Positions 26,315-35,111 of a stretch of DNA of 64,000 nt are shown here, in pieces. The DNA lies in contig NZ_JABCQI010000002.1 of the NCBI RefSeq assembly GCF_015244745.1, positions 372,001-436,000 on the forward strand, in the 5' to 3' direction. A model generated the notes under the pieces. It was not told the origin of the DNA and searched no databases. It saw nothing but the letters and a program-made list of their open reading frames with translations. This DNA comes from Gluconobacter cadivus (GTDB lineage Bacteria > Pseudomonadota > Alphaproteobacteria > Acetobacterales > Acetobacteraceae). Numbering within the stretch: position 1 is the first letter of the stretch; the number at the start of each line of letters is the position of its first letter. The position numbers were made by a program, and so were the translations under genes.

Positions 26315-27451
26315 TCAGTCATCGTTCAGGAGAATGGCACCGCTCGTCACGACGCGTTCTCCTGCGGAAATGCCCTTGAGCACACGGACGTTTTCGCCTT
26401 CATCATAGCTGATGGTGATGTCGCGCCGCTGGAAGGTGTGGGGCACTGTCTCAATGAAAACTGACACCTGATCGTTGTTCATCAAAAGGGCGGCCTTGGG
26501 GATGATGACCTCACTGGGCTGCGGAATGTTCAGGGTCGCATTCACATACATGCCCGGACGCAGGGCGCCATCGGCGTTGGGACAGGCGACATAGGCATTG
26601 ACCCGGCGCGTATCACTATGAAGTGCCGGGTCGAAACTGATGACCTGCCCCGAACAGGTCCGGCCCGGAAACTCGTCGAAAGTGACGGACAACACGTTGC
26701 CCTCACCGATCTGCGCCAGATTTTCCTGCGGAATGGCAGCAGCAACCCAGACCTGCGACAGGTCCAGAACCGTCATCTGGATCGCGGTCGGATCGGTGAT
26801 GTTTTCCCCCGGCGCCATGATCGTCGTGGAGACGACACCATCGACGGGAGACACGAGCGGTGCCTGCCCCTTTGCGGAATAGCCCGGCCGCGCGCCCAGA
26901 ACCTGAAGCCTGCGCTGCGTGCGCTCGGCTTCCGCCTGTGCCTGCGTCAGATCGTTACGGGCGGCTTCGATATCCTTGACGGCATTCCCGCCGATCGCCT
27001 GAACGCCCTGCGCGCGGGCATAGGCACGACGCGCGAAATCCAGAGCGGCCCGCGCGCGGGTATCGTCAGCCCAGGCCTGATCCAGATCACCAGCAGCAAT
27101 CGTGGCCAGAACCTGTCCGCGCTGCACATGCTGGCCCAGATGGACCAGAACATCCGTAATCCGGCCCGCGACCGGGGCATACACATTCACCTGCCGGTCG
27201 GGTTCCGTCATCACCTGCGCGGGAAGCAGAATGCCGTGATCACGCGAGACGCTTACAGCGGCCTGTATCGTCAGACGCTTCTCAAGCGGACTGCCTTCCC
27301 GGACGACAAGACCGCCCTTCGACTGCGTCACCATAGGAGGTTCGGTCGCTGCAACAGTCGAATGCGGGGATCGGAATCGCAGAACGACGACGAGAAGGAT
27401 GGTCAGGCACAGCAGACCAATGGCCCACGCGCCGACGCGGGTAACGCGCAT
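26315..27451 (-). CDS. RND efflux periplasmic adaptor (membrane fusion protein)
   Basis: 378 residues with an N-terminal membrane anchor (AIGLLCLTILLVVVLRF). It has the membrane-fusion layout: the lipoyl-like half YAPVAGRITDVLVHLGQHVQRGQVL, a coiled-coil hairpin (about 130-190), the second half PLVSPVDGVVSTTIMAPGENI, then beta-barrel and membrane-proximal domains with GMYVNATL. It connects the pump to the outer channel. First gene of the operon; the promoter should lie in 27452-27650. No regulator gene is adjacent, and no His-rich or Met-rich metal-binding tail is evident. Confidence 0.92.
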   Translation of the reverse strand: MRVTRVGAWAIGLLCLTILLVVVLRFRSPHSTVAATEPPMVTQSKGGLVVREGSPLEKRLTIQAAVSVSRDHGILLPAQVMTEPDRQVNVYAPVAGRITDVLVHLGQHVQRGQVLATIAAGDLDQAWADDTRARAALDFARRAYARAQGVQAIGGNAVKDIEAARNDLTQAQAEAERTQRRLQVLGARPGYSAKGQAPLVSPVDGVVSTTIMAPGENITDPTAIQMTVLDLSQVWVAAAIPQENLAQIGEGNVLSVTFDEFPGRTCSGQVISFDPALHSDTRRVNAYVACPNADGALRPGMYVNATLNIPQPSEVIIPKAALLMNNDQVSVFIETVPHTFQRRDITISYDEGENVRVLKGISAGERVVTSGAILLNDD

Positions 27452-27651
27452 GCTGATAGAAAACCCCGTAACTCTGTCAGGACAGACGTCCCGTTTTGAC
27501 TGAAACGTCTGGACAATGACCTGTCGGCCAGCATTCGGACGTTTTCATATCCCATGGAAGGACGCCAGACGTCACATACGGAAACGAAAAGATTTTTGCA
27601 CTGACGGAATGGCCGGATTGCAAAAGTTTTATGTGATTGCCACAAAAATGC

Positions 27652-27683
27652 AAAAAAGCGGCCCTTCGGAGAAAGGCCGCTTT
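27652..27683 (-). terminator. Intrinsic terminator after the ompW-like gene
   Basis: On the minus strand, AAAGCGGCC and GGCCGCTTT form a 9-bp GC-rich stem (27675-27683 with 27655-27663, 11-base loop) followed by a T-run. It sits 28 bases after the ompW stop. The remaining stretch 27684-27711 holds nothing else, and 27452-27651 should hold the promoter of the efflux operon. Confidence 0.8.
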
Positions 27684-27711
27684 CCTGATACGCCAGTTTC
27701 TGACCCGAAGA

Positions 27712-28503
27712 TCAGAAACGGTATTCGATACCTGCGCCAACGACGGTCGGGTCGAGGGAGTCATGCGCCGTGATTTTCGTGGTCTCGGCATTGTTCTGCG
27801 CCCAGGCATGGACCCGCATGAACATCTGCTTGACGTCGAAGTTGAAGAACCAGTTGCCGACAACCTGATAGTCGAAACCGACATTGACGGACGGGCCACC
27901 CGTCACACCGATATTGAGCTTCTGCGTGAGCGGACCACCAGCAGGGGAAACGTTATGGAACCAGGCCAGCGTCGCGCCAACACCCACATACGGGTTGAAG
28001 CGCTTGTGCGGACGGAAGTGCCAGGCAAACGTAACAGTCGGCGGCAGAACCCAGGCGCTGCCCACATCAACCTTGCCCAGACCCGGAACGCCTTCAGCAG
28101 CGATCTCATGACGCGTGCTGGCAGCAATCAGATCGACCGAGACGTTGTCCGTGAAGAAGTATTCGAACGTCAGCTCCGGCATGACCTGACGCGTCGTCTT
28201 GACGCGGCCGCCGAGATGCGCGCCGTTCAGTCGCAAGCTGCTGTCACGATCTTCCGGCATCACGCCGAGGGCGGACAGACGAACGATGAAGTCGCCCTTG
28301 CCCAGCCCGATGCGGGTGTTGGCACAGGTCTGGAACAGGCCGCAATGGCCGGAGGCAGGCGCATGGATGTTTACGGACGGCACGGGAGCCGCCGTCATGG
28401 GTGCACTGACCGTAGCCTGGGGAGCAGGAGCAGTGACCTGCGCAAACGCGGGAGTTGCAACGGCGCCGACTGCGGCGGCCAGCGCGAAAGCGTTAAATTT
28501 CAT
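27712..28503 (-). CDS. OmpW family outer-membrane protein
   Basis: 263 residues with a signal peptide (cut after ATPAFA). OmpW proteins are small eight-stranded barrels for hydrophobic molecules. The family markers are KGDFIVRLSALGVMPED, LTFEYFFTDNVSVDLIAA, PPTVTFAWHFRPHKRFNPYVGVG, and the C-terminal aromatic ending GAGIEYRF. There is an insert after the signal peptide (about 40 residues, Pro/Ala-rich, two Cys) not usual in OmpW. It is divergent from the FNR-like gene, and an FNR box lies between them. Confidence 0.9.
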   Translation of the reverse strand: MKFNAFALAAAVGAVATPAFAQVTAPAPQATVSAPMTAAPVPSVNIHAPASGHCGLFQTCANTRIGLGKGDFIVRLSALGVMPEDRDSSLRLNGAHLGGRVKTTRQVMPELTFEYFFTDNVSVDLIAASTRHEIAAEGVPGLGKVDVGSAWVLPPTVTFAWHFRPHKRFNPYVGVGATLAWFHNVSPAGGPLTQKLNIGVTGGPSVNVGFDYQVVGNWFFNFDVKQMFMRVHAWAQNNAETTKITAHDSLDPTVVGAGIEYRF

Positions 28504-28561
28504 CTGGAATTTCCATCACCATTCGTTGAGCCTCACAAAGCACTCCTCCCCTCCCATCACC

Positions 28562-28575
28562 TTGACCTGAATCAA
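28562..28575. promoter_or_regulatory. FNR-type box between ompW and the fnr-like gene
   Basis: TTGAC-CTGA-ATCAA is a near-perfect match to the FNR/CRP-family site TTGAT-N4-ATCAA. Its centre is about 65 bases upstream of the ompW start and about 80 bases upstream of the regulator start, so it could serve either gene or both. Confidence 0.75.
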
Positions 28576-28648
28576 GTCTGGTAAATTATGTGGTAGTGTG
28601 GCTGAAAGTCTTCAGGCTGCGCTCAGCACAACGGGAACAGGATTCATC

Positions 28649-29371
28649 ATGTCTGCGTCACATACTCCAGAAGATGTCCATGATCGTTGCGCCCATTGCG
28701 TAGGGCGACGTCTGAGTGTGTGCAGCAGCATTGACGACTGTGATCTTGCCATCCTTGCCAACGAGTCTTCACGAATGACCGTTGCCGACGGTCGATCCTT
28801 TATAGAAGAGGGCGCACCGGCCAACGATTTCTTTGTCGTGACCGGAGGCAGGGTCAAGCTCTTCACCCTTCTGCCGGATGGGCGACGCCAGATTACCGGC
28901 TTTGCAGAAGGCGGACACTTCCTCGGACTCGCCGCCTCCACCAGCTACGCTTTCGGGGCTGAAGCCCTCGGCGGGGCCACGCTCTGCCGCTTCCCCCATG
29001 CCGGCATGCAGCGCCTGACCGAACGCTTTCCCACCCTTGAACACCGCCTGCGCGAAGAAGCCTCCCGAGAACTCGCCCTGATGCAGGCCCGCATGACCCT
29101 GCTGGGACGCAAAACAGCTCGCGAACGCGTGGCCACCTTCCTGATCGAACGCTGCCAGCATCTGGAAAAGCCCGACCTGTCCCGTCCGGTCGAACTCGAC
29201 CTGCCCATGCCCAGGACCGATATCGCGGATTATCTCGGACTCACTATTGAAACGGTCAGCCGGATCCTCAGCGCCTTCAAAAAAGAAAAACTCATCAGTA
29301 TCCGAAGCATTACCCACATTACATTACTGATGCCGGAACGGATATCGACGATCGCAGAAGGCATGGAATAG
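28649..29371 (+). CDS. FNR-type Crp/Fnr regulator with Cys cluster
   Basis: 240 residues from the ATG at 28649; the frame is open to 28598 but those codons lack family similarity. N-terminal Cys residues C14-x2-C17-x7-C25 (CAHCVGRRLSVC) plus C31 and a further Cys about residue 112 (GGATLCRFPH) fit a [4Fe-4S] sensor of the FNR group. The nucleotide-binding-like domain is followed by a helix-turn-helix with TIETVSRIL, whose E-x2-SR recognises TTGAT-type half-sites. In Gluconobacter the FNR-type protein is called GoxR; the identity here is inferred from position and motif. Autoregulation through the box at 28562 is possible. Confidence 0.85.
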   Translation: MSASHTPEDVHDRCAHCVGRRLSVCSSIDDCDLAILANESSRMTVADGRSFIEEGAPANDFFVVTGGRVKLFTLLPDGRRQITGFAEGGHFLGLAASTSYAFGAEALGGATLCRFPHAGMQRLTERFPTLEHRLREEASRELALMQARMTLLGRKTARERVATFLIERCQHLEKPDLSRPVELDLPMPRTDIADYLGLTIETVSRILSAFKKEKLISIRSITHITLLMPERISTIAEGME

Positions 29372-29443
29372 GCCCCTTTTCAAAAAGCCACATTCCCGCC
29401 ATCAGGACGCTCTATGTTTTACTGATCGTTTACAGGAGATGTC

Positions 29444-29899
29444 ATGATTTTCATTCCTTCCCCCCGCACGATGCTTGCTGTCGGACTGATTGCCGGAGCC
29501 GTTTCCCTTGCTCCGCAGACCCATGCAGCGGACACCACGGCATCCAGCGCCTGCCAGCAGACTGGCCAGAATGATGTCATCGGACGTCTGGCACAGCGGG
29601 AAGACTGCCTGAACAGCAAGGTCCAGAACTACCAGAAGCAGTCCCAGGACGCTCAGGCCGCGCGCGAAAAGCGGATTCAAGACCTGAAGGACAAATACAC
29701 GAACGCTCCGGCCAACGAAAAGGCACGCCTTCAGAAGCAGATCGCTGGCGAACAGTCTAAGCTGACCAACCTGCGCGATCAGGAAAATCAGCGTCTGCAA
29801 CAACTCAAGAATGCCCCGCAGGAACAGCGCAACCGCCTCAACGCTCTGAGCAGCAAAACCCGCGGCGATGTCAGCAACTTCCTGAACGGCGGTCTCTGA
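29444..29899 (+). CDS. Small periplasmic coiled-coil protein, unknown function
   Basis: 151 residues with a good AGGAG ribosome site. A signal peptide (cut after QTHA, about residue 28) exports it. The mature part starts with two Cys (SACQQTGQND... EDCLNSK) and continues as a long, charged, Gln/Lys/Glu-rich helix (RLQKQIAGEQSKLTNLRDQENQRLQQ is the core of the heptad region), so it is probably a coiled coil. I recognise no family. It follows the FNR-like gene on the same strand but with its own terminator behind. Confidence 0.7.
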   Translation: MIFIPSPRTMLAVGLIAGAVSLAPQTHAADTTASSACQQTGQNDVIGRLAQREDCLNSKVQNYQKQSQDAQAAREKRIQDLKDKYTNAPANEKARLQKQIAGEQSKLTNLRDQENQRLQQLKNAPQEQRNRLNALSSKTRGDVSNFLNGGL

Positions 29900-29909
29900 T
29901 CCGGTCACT

Positions 29910-29931
29910 CCGGCCCCTCTCGCGGGGCCGG
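29910..29931 (+). terminator. Hairpin after the coiled-coil protein gene
   Basis: CCGGCCCC and GGGGCCGG form a perfect 8-bp stem with a 6-base loop, 11 bases after the stop. Only a short A/T stretch follows, so termination strength is uncertain. It also serves as a boundary to the convergent photolyase gene. Confidence 0.6.
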
Positions 29932-29943
29932 AATTTCAGGGCG

Positions 29944-31407
29944 TCAAAGCGCCCTGAAGGCCTGAAGGGCGCGATCCCGCCCATCTTTCAGATCGACGAT
30001 GGGGCGCGGGTAGGTTTTGCCCAGAATCACTCCCCCCTGCCGCAGATCCGCCTCCTTTGCGGCCCAGGGCTCGAACAGCGCCTTTCCTGACAGACGACGC
30101 AGTTCAGGCACCCACTGGCGGATATAATCGCCATCCGGGTCAAACTTTTCAGCCTGTCGCGTCGGGTTAAAAATCCTGAAAAACGGCGTGGCTTCGATGC
30201 CCGTCCCCGCAACCCACTGCCAGTTCATGGCATTATTCGCAAAATCCGCATCTACCAGCGTATCGCGGAACCACGCCTCCCCTTCCTTCCAGTCGATCAG
30301 CAGATGCTTCGTCAGGAACGATCCCACGATCATCCGCGCCCTGTTATGCATCCAGCCGGTCTGCCAGAGCTGACGCATCCCCGCATCCACGATCGGCACC
30401 CCCGTCTGCCCGCGCTGCCACGCCTTCAGATCTGCGGCACTGTTCCGCCAACGCATCCCGGAAAATTTCGGGCTGAGGTTTTCAAACGGCAGTTGCGGCA
30501 GGTGATACAGCGTGTAGCGGGCAAATTCCCGCCATCCGAGCTCTGACAGGAAAATCCGCGGGCCATCCGTATGCGCGCCATGTTTCTGCAACGCCGCCCA
30601 AACCTGACGGGGTGAGACCGCACCGGACGCAAGATAAGGTGACAGACGCGACGTTCCTTCCTCCGCCACCCTGTCCCGTCCTCTCGGATACTCTGCCACG
30701 GCATCTTTCAGAAAATCCTCAAGATGCTCCCGCCCTTCCGCTTCTCCCGGCTCCCAAGTTTTCCGGAACCCCGCCGCCCAGTCCGGAGCCTGCGGACAAA
30801 GATCCGCTTCATTCAGCCGTTTATTCGGCAGAACAGAGTCCGGAACGTCCTGAAATGACAGCCCGTCCGGCATTCGCAGCGGCTCCGGTACGGTGTGCGT
30901 CTGAAGCGCCTTCCAGAATGAACCGCAGACTTTATAGAATCCGCTCTGCTTCGTGCGCACAGTGTCCGGATCGAGCAGAACCGTTCCCCAGTGCGCCCGG
31001 ACCTCACAGCCCTGCCGTTCCAGAGCCCGCCGGATCCGATCGTCCTGCGCCCGTTCGCGTTCATGCAAACGATGGTGCCAGTGCACCGATGCCGCATCTA
31101 TGTGCCGCGCAAGCTGCGGAAGCAGATCCTCGGCAGACCCCGCAAGCGTCAGCAACGTCCCCCCCCGGCGTTCTAGGTGTGCCCGCAGATCGGCCAAAGC
31201 CCCATGAAGCCACCACCGCAACGCCGCTCCAGCCGGATGCAGGGCCGGGGTCACGTCATCAAGAACATACACACAGATGAGCGGCCGACCGGACGACGAC
31301 GCCTCATGCAGCGCAGGATGATCTGCCAGACGCAGATCGTCCCGAAACCAGACGATGGCTGGCCGGGTCTGCCGGGGGGAAGAAGATTGGGTCCGGGAAC
31401 GGGGCAT
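29944..31407 (-). CDS. phr: Deoxyribodipyrimidine photolyase
   Basis: 487 residues; starts at an ATG with a GAGG site. It repairs UV cyclobutane dimers with light using FAD and an antenna cofactor. The N-terminal Rossmann-like domain begins PAIVWFRDDLRLADHPAL; the FAD-binding helical domain has EGTSRLSPYLASGAVSPRQ, LSELGWREFARY, TGVPIVDAGMRQL, WQTGWMHNRARMIVGSFL and HLLIDWKEGEAWF, in order and complete. Class I (CPD) photolyase rather than a cryptochrome is favoured by the full set, though the two are hard to separate by reading. Confidence 0.95.
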   Translation of the reverse strand: MPRSRTQSSSPRQTRPAIVWFRDDLRLADHPALHEASSSGRPLICVYVLDDVTPALHPAGAALRWWLHGALADLRAHLERRGGTLLTLAGSAEDLLPQLARHIDAASVHWHHRLHERERAQDDRIRRALERQGCEVRAHWGTVLLDPDTVRTKQSGFYKVCGSFWKALQTHTVPEPLRMPDGLSFQDVPDSVLPNKRLNEADLCPQAPDWAAGFRKTWEPGEAEGREHLEDFLKDAVAEYPRGRDRVAEEGTSRLSPYLASGAVSPRQVWAALQKHGAHTDGPRIFLSELGWREFARYTLYHLPQLPFENLSPKFSGMRWRNSAADLKAWQRGQTGVPIVDAGMRQLWQTGWMHNRARMIVGSFLTKHLLIDWKEGEAWFRDTLVDADFANNAMNWQWVAGTGIEATPFFRIFNPTRQAEKFDPDGDYIRQWVPELRRLSGKALFEPWAAKEADLRQGGVILGKTYPRPIVDLKDGRDRALQAFRAL

Positions 31408-31586
31408 GGATCCTCACAAAAAGGGGAAATTCTTCATAAAGCGCCCCACAGCGCCATTCGTTCAGAACGAATGAAACGACTTCAATCCGGACCGGAGAGA
31501 GCCCGAAAAAATTTCTCCCAAGGCCGCGAACCATTGTCATGAAATGTCGTTTAGATGGCGAAACGCTCTTCAAGAGGATTTTCTTC

Positions 31587-31775
31587 ATGTCCACCAAGTT
31601 CATTGCACGTATTGCCCTTTCGCTGGCCCTGCTTTCGGGTTCGGCTGTCACGCTGTCTGCCTGCAACACCGTGCGCGGCGCTGGTCAGGACGTGAGTTCC
31701 GTCGGTCACAACGTTACCCGCGGCGCAACCGCAACGCAGGGCGCGATTGACCGTCACACGGGCGTTTCCCCCTGA
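31587..31775 (+). CDS. Entericidin A/B family lipoprotein
   Basis: 62 residues from the ATG at 31587, with AGAGGA eight bases upstream; the longer frame to 31539 has no ribosome site. Signal and lipobox LSACNTVRGAGQDVSSVGHN, followed by the short Ser/Gly/Thr-rich tail, match entericidins, small membrane lipoproteins linked to stress and stationary phase. In Enterobacteria they form a toxin-antidote pair; only one gene is present here. A strong terminator follows. Confidence 0.8.
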   Translation: MSTKFIARIALSLALLSGSAVTLSACNTVRGAGQDVSSVGHNVTRGATATQGAIDRHTGVSP

Positions 31776-31807
31776 TTTTCGCGAAAACCCCACTTCGGGC
31801 TTTCAGA

Positions 31808-31836
31808 ACCGCCGGTCCCCGACCGGCGGTTTTTTT
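31808..31836 (+). terminator. Intrinsic terminator after the entericidin gene
   Basis: ACCGCCGGTC and GACCGGCGGT form a perfect 10-bp stem with a CCC loop, followed by a run of seven T. Textbook rho-independent terminator, separating the entericidin gene from the riboflavin operon. Confidence 0.92.
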
Positions 31837-31933
31837 GTATCGGCACGTTCTGACTGCGGCTTCGGAAACAGGGCTGTGTAGATTTTTGCTTGTCATTCCT
31901 GTCCGGACGGTTCCATAGTTCGAATTGAACACA

Positions 31934-32087
31934 GACGTTCTCAGGGCGGGGTGAAACTCCCCACCGGCGGTATTGGCGGATTTCTCCGCCTCAGCCCGCG
32001 AGCGCCTTCCGGATTTCGGTTCGGAAGGGACAAGCAGATCCGGTGAGACTCCGGAGCCGACGGTCATAGTCCGGATGGAAGAGAACG
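31934..32087 (+). promoter_or_regulatory. FMN riboswitch (RFN element) upstream of ribD
   Basis: The conserved RFN blocks appear in order: TTCTCAGGGCGGGGTGAAAC, CCCCACCGGCGGT, then AGCCCGCGAGCGCC, a variable stem (TTCCGGATTTCGGTTCGGAA), GATCCGGTGAGACTCCGGAGCC, and GGTCATAGTCCGGATGGAAG. It binds FMN and shuts down riboflavin synthesis genes. It controls the ribD operon starting at 32207. The stretch 31837-31933 should hold the promoter; I see no clear -35/-10 pair there. Confidence 0.96.
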
Positions 32088-32115
32088 CAGCACTTGTCCG
32101 GTCGCGGGCAGGTTG

Positions 32116-32166
32116 GGCGCGTGTCGCCCCGCCTGTTTTCCGTTCCGGCTGAGGGCGGCGTGCGCC
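32116..32166 (+). promoter_or_regulatory. Long hairpin downstream of the FMN riboswitch (possible expression platform)
   Basis: The arms 32116-32129 and 32153-32166 pair over 14 positions (three G-U pairs) with a 23-base loop. There is no T-run after it. A second, shorter hairpin follows at 32175-32193 (GTCCCG with CGGGAC), ending 13 bases before the ribD start. These are candidates for the part that turns FMN binding into a change in translation or Rho access. Confidence 0.4.
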
Positions 32167-32206
32167 TTGCGGATGTCCCGATTGTAACGGGACCAGAAGA
32201 CGCAAC

Positions 32207-33241
32207 TTGCCTGACCAGACCACCCTTTCCGACACAGTAGCACCGAGCGCCATTCGCGACGGATTTCGCGCAACCATCTCGCAGGCTGTCGAGACCTTCG
32301 GAGCTACAGCACCCAACCCGTCCGTCGGGTGCGCGCTGCTGGATGCGGAAGGGCGTGTCCTGACGGTCGGCGTTCATCCACGGGCGGGGCAGCCCCATGC
32401 CGAAGCCATGGCTCTGGCGCAGGCCCGGGCGGCAGGCATTTTGGATCAGGCACGGGTGGCTCTTGTCACGCTGGAGCCGTGCAATCATACCGGGCGCACC
32501 CCTCCGTGCAGCGAAGCCCTTCGCAACAGCCCGGTTCAGGAAGTCTGGATTGGTGGAGCCGATCCAAACCCCCAGGCGTCTGGCGGAGCGGAGCGACTGC
32601 GCGAAATGCCCGGTGCAAAACGCGTGGTCATGCTGGCGGACCGGCCGGACATGGCCGATCTGGCGCGGGACTGCCGCGCTCTTCTGGCCCCTTTCGCAAG
32701 CCGCGTCGTCCGGCACCGCCCATGGATCAGCGTCAAGCAGGCGCTGGACGAACACGGCTCCATGGTGCCGCCGCCGGGGCAGAAAACCTTCACATCTCCG
32801 GACTCGCTCGTCCTCGCGCATCGCCTGCGCCGGGCGACGGATGCGATCATCACCGGGATCGGCACCGTTCTGGCAGACCGCCCGCGCTTCACAGTCCGGC
32901 ATGTCCCGGACCATGAGGGGTGCAAGCCGCGCCTGCTGATCGTCTGCGACCGCCATGGCCGCCTTCCGGCGGACTGGGTTGCGGAGATGACGCAGGCCGG
33001 GTTCGAGGTCCTTACCAGTTCCGACCTGCTCTCTGTCCCGGCCCTGCTGGCAGAGCGGGGCGTGAACTGGGCGATGATCGAAGCCGGACCAGCCCTGCTG
33101 GCCTCCGTCGCCGAGGCCGGGCTGTGGGACGACTGGCTTACCATTCACAAAACTGCGGACGCTGACCGCATCGATCTGAAATCGCGGGACGAAAGCCCGC
33201 TGCGACTGCTGAGGGAAAACGCATGTTCTCTGGAATCATAG
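32207..33241 (+). CDS. ribD: Bifunctional riboflavin deaminase/reductase RibD
   Basis: 344 residues. It deaminates and reduces the pyrimidine intermediate in steps two and three of riboflavin synthesis. The deaminase domain has the zinc motif QPHAEAMAL with TLEPCNHTGRTPPC, and NPSVGCALL near the N-terminus; the reductase domain has HRPWISVKQALDEHGSM and RATDAIITGIGTVLADRP. The start is a TTG; no ATG or GTG is placed well, and upstream codons enter the riboswitch leader. The TTG start and nearby hairpin may keep translation low. It overlaps ribE by 19 bases. Confidence 0.93.
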   Translation: MPDQTTLSDTVAPSAIRDGFRATISQAVETFGATAPNPSVGCALLDAEGRVLTVGVHPRAGQPHAEAMALAQARAAGILDQARVALVTLEPCNHTGRTPPCSEALRNSPVQEVWIGGADPNPQASGGAERLREMPGAKRVVMLADRPDMADLARDCRALLAPFASRVVRHRPWISVKQALDEHGSMVPPPGQKTFTSPDSLVLAHRLRRATDAIITGIGTVLADRPRFTVRHVPDHEGCKPRLLIVCDRHGRLPADWVAEMTQAGFEVLTSSDLLSVPALLAERGVNWAMIEAGPALLASVAEAGLWDDWLTIHKTADADRIDLKSRDESPLRLLRENACSLES

Positions 33242-33861
33242 AGCGTCTGGGCACAGTCCGCTCAGCATCCGTCCGCGACAAGGCCATGGACCTGACCGTG
33301 GAGACCGGCTTTCCCGATCTGGAACTCGGCGAGAGCGTGGCGGTCAATGGCGTGTGTCTGACGGTCGAGACTTTCGATTCAGCGGGCGTGGCCACCTTCC
33401 ATCTCAGCGGCGAGACGCTCTCCCGCACGCCGCTGGATCAGCTGAAAGCCGGATCCCGCGTCAATCTGGAGCGCGCCGTCGCGGCCAGCACACGCCTTTC
33501 GGGCCATATCGTGCAAGGCCATGTGGACGGCGTGGCGACCCTCGCAAGCATCGAGAAAGCAGGAGATTCCTACGCCCTGCGCGTGTTCGTCCCGCAGACG
33601 CTGCGCCAGTATGTCGTGGAAAAGGGCTCCATCACCTGCGACGGCATCAGCCTGACGGTGAATGATCTGCATGACAACATCACGCACGGCAATCAGCCCG
33701 GCTTCGAAGTCGGCCTGACGATCATCCCGCACACCTGGGAGCACACCAACCTCTCCACGCTGTCGGTCGGGGACCGGATGGATGTGGAAGTCGATGTGTT
33801 GTCCAAATATGTCGAGAACCTGCTGCGGTTCTCTCCCAGCCTTGGAAAGGTGGCCTCATGA
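33223..33861 (+). CDS. ribE: Riboflavin synthase, alpha subunit
   Basis: 212 residues; makes riboflavin from two lumazines. The two lumazine-binding repeats are seen: [16 protein letters not shown]...[13 protein letters not shown] (first) and [17 protein letters not shown]...[15 protein letters not shown] (second). Starts inside ribD and overlaps ribBA by 4 bases (ATGA), so translation is coupled through the operon. Some authors call this gene ribC. Confidence 0.95.
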   Translation: MFSGIIERLGTVRSASVRDKAMDLTVETGFPDLELGESVAVNGVCLTVETFDSAGVATFHLSGETLSRTPLDQLKAGSRVNLERAVAASTRLSGHIVQGHVDGVATLASIEKAGDSYALRVFVPQTLRQYVVEKGSITCDGISLTVNDLHDNITHGNQPGFEVGLTIIPHTWEHTNLSTLSVGDRMDVEVDVLSKYVENLLRFSPSLGKVAS

Positions 33862-35111
33862 AGCCGTCCCTGAAAGCCGCCATTGAGGCCATCCGTGCAG
33901 GCGGAATGGTCGTCATGGTCGATGACGAAAACCGGGAGAACGAGGGCGATCTGGTCATGGCGGCGCAGTTCGCCACGCCGGAAGCCATCAACTTCATGGT
34001 TCGTGAGGCGCGCGGCCTGATCTGCCTGCCACTGGAAGCCGAACAGGCGGACCGTCTGGCCCTGCCCCCCATGGTGGCCCGCAACCGCGACCCGCGTGGC
34101 ACAGCCTTCACGGTTTCGATCGAAGCGGCAACAGGTGTGACGACCGGCATTTCTGCCGCAGACCGCGCCCGCACGATCGTCATCGCCGCCAACCCCGCGG
34201 CCAAGCCAGACGACCTCGTCTCGCCGGGGCATATCTTCCCGCTCCGCGCGCATCCCGAGGGCGTTCTGGGCCGCAACGGTCATACGGAAGGGTCCATCGA
34301 CATCGCGCGTCTGGCCGGGCTGGAGCCCGCTGGTGTGATCTGCGAGATCATGGCCGATGACGGCAGCATGATGCGCCTGCCGGAACTGCGGAAATATGCC
34401 GCCCGCCACAACATGCCCATCGTCAGCATCGCGGACCTTCAGGACTGGTGCCGCGAGCATGGACGTGGCGCCATCACGGGCCACGACCTGATCTGCACGC
34501 CCGTTCCGGCTGCGGGCGAAATGGTGGCCGAATCTGCCCTTCCCAGCATTTTCGGCGGTCACGATCTGCGCATCCACGCCTTCCGCGCCGTCGATGGCGT
34601 AGAGCATGTCGCGCTGGTGAAGGGCGATCCATCCAAGGGCGTTCCGCTGGTGCGTCTGCATTCGGAATGTGTGACGGGCGATGCGCTCGGCTCCATGCGC
34701 TGCGACTGCGGCGCGCAGCTCCGTGAGGCTCTGGAGCGGATTTCGGCATCGGAATCCGGCGTTCTGGTTTACCTGCGGGGCCATGAAGGCCGCGGAATCG
34801 GACTGGCCAACAAAATCCGCGCCTACGAACTTCAGGATCATGGCATGGACACGGTGGAGGCCAACGAAGCCCTTGGCCTGCCCGCCGATGCCCGCGAATG
34901 GGACGCGGCGGCGGACCTGCTGCGGCATCTGGGCGTGAGTTCGCTCCGCCTTCTGACGAACAACCCGGACAAGGAATCCAACCTCGTCCGCTTCGGCTTT
35001 GACGTGCAGTCCAGCGAGCGGCTGGAAATCGCAGCCAATCCTTTCAACCGCGCCTATCTTGCGACCAAACGCACACGGATGGGCCATTTCCTCCAGGAAC
35101 AGCCGGCATGA
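33858..35111 (+). CDS. ribBA: Bifunctional DHBP synthase/GTP cyclohydrolase II
   Basis: 417 residues. The N-terminal half (3,4-dihydroxy-2-butanone 4-phosphate synthase) has [16 protein letters not shown], the [17 protein letters not shown] segment and [16 protein letters not shown]. The C-terminal half (GTP cyclohydrolase II) has the zinc ligands in [18 protein letters not shown] and the catalytic stretch [14 protein letters not shown]. All key residues of both domains are present, so it should supply both entry precursors of riboflavin. Overlaps ribE and ribH by 4 bases each. Confidence 0.96.
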   Translation: MKPSLKAAIEAIRAGGMVVMVDDENRENEGDLVMAAQFATPEAINFMVREARGLICLPLEAEQADRLALPPMVARNRDPRGTAFTVSIEAATGVTTGISAADRARTIVIAANPAAKPDDLVSPGHIFPLRAHPEGVLGRNGHTEGSIDIARLAGLEPAGVICEIMADDGSMMRLPELRKYAARHNMPIVSIADLQDWCREHGRGAITGHDLICTPVPAAGEMVAESALPSIFGGHDLRIHAFRAVDGVEHVALVKGDPSKGVPLVRLHSECVTGDALGSMRCDCGAQLREALERISASESGVLVYLRGHEGRGIGLANKIRAYELQDHGMDTVEANEALGLPADAREWDAAADLLRHLGVSSLRLLTNNPDKESNLVRFGFDVQSSERLEIAANPFNRAYLATKRTRMGHFLQEQPA

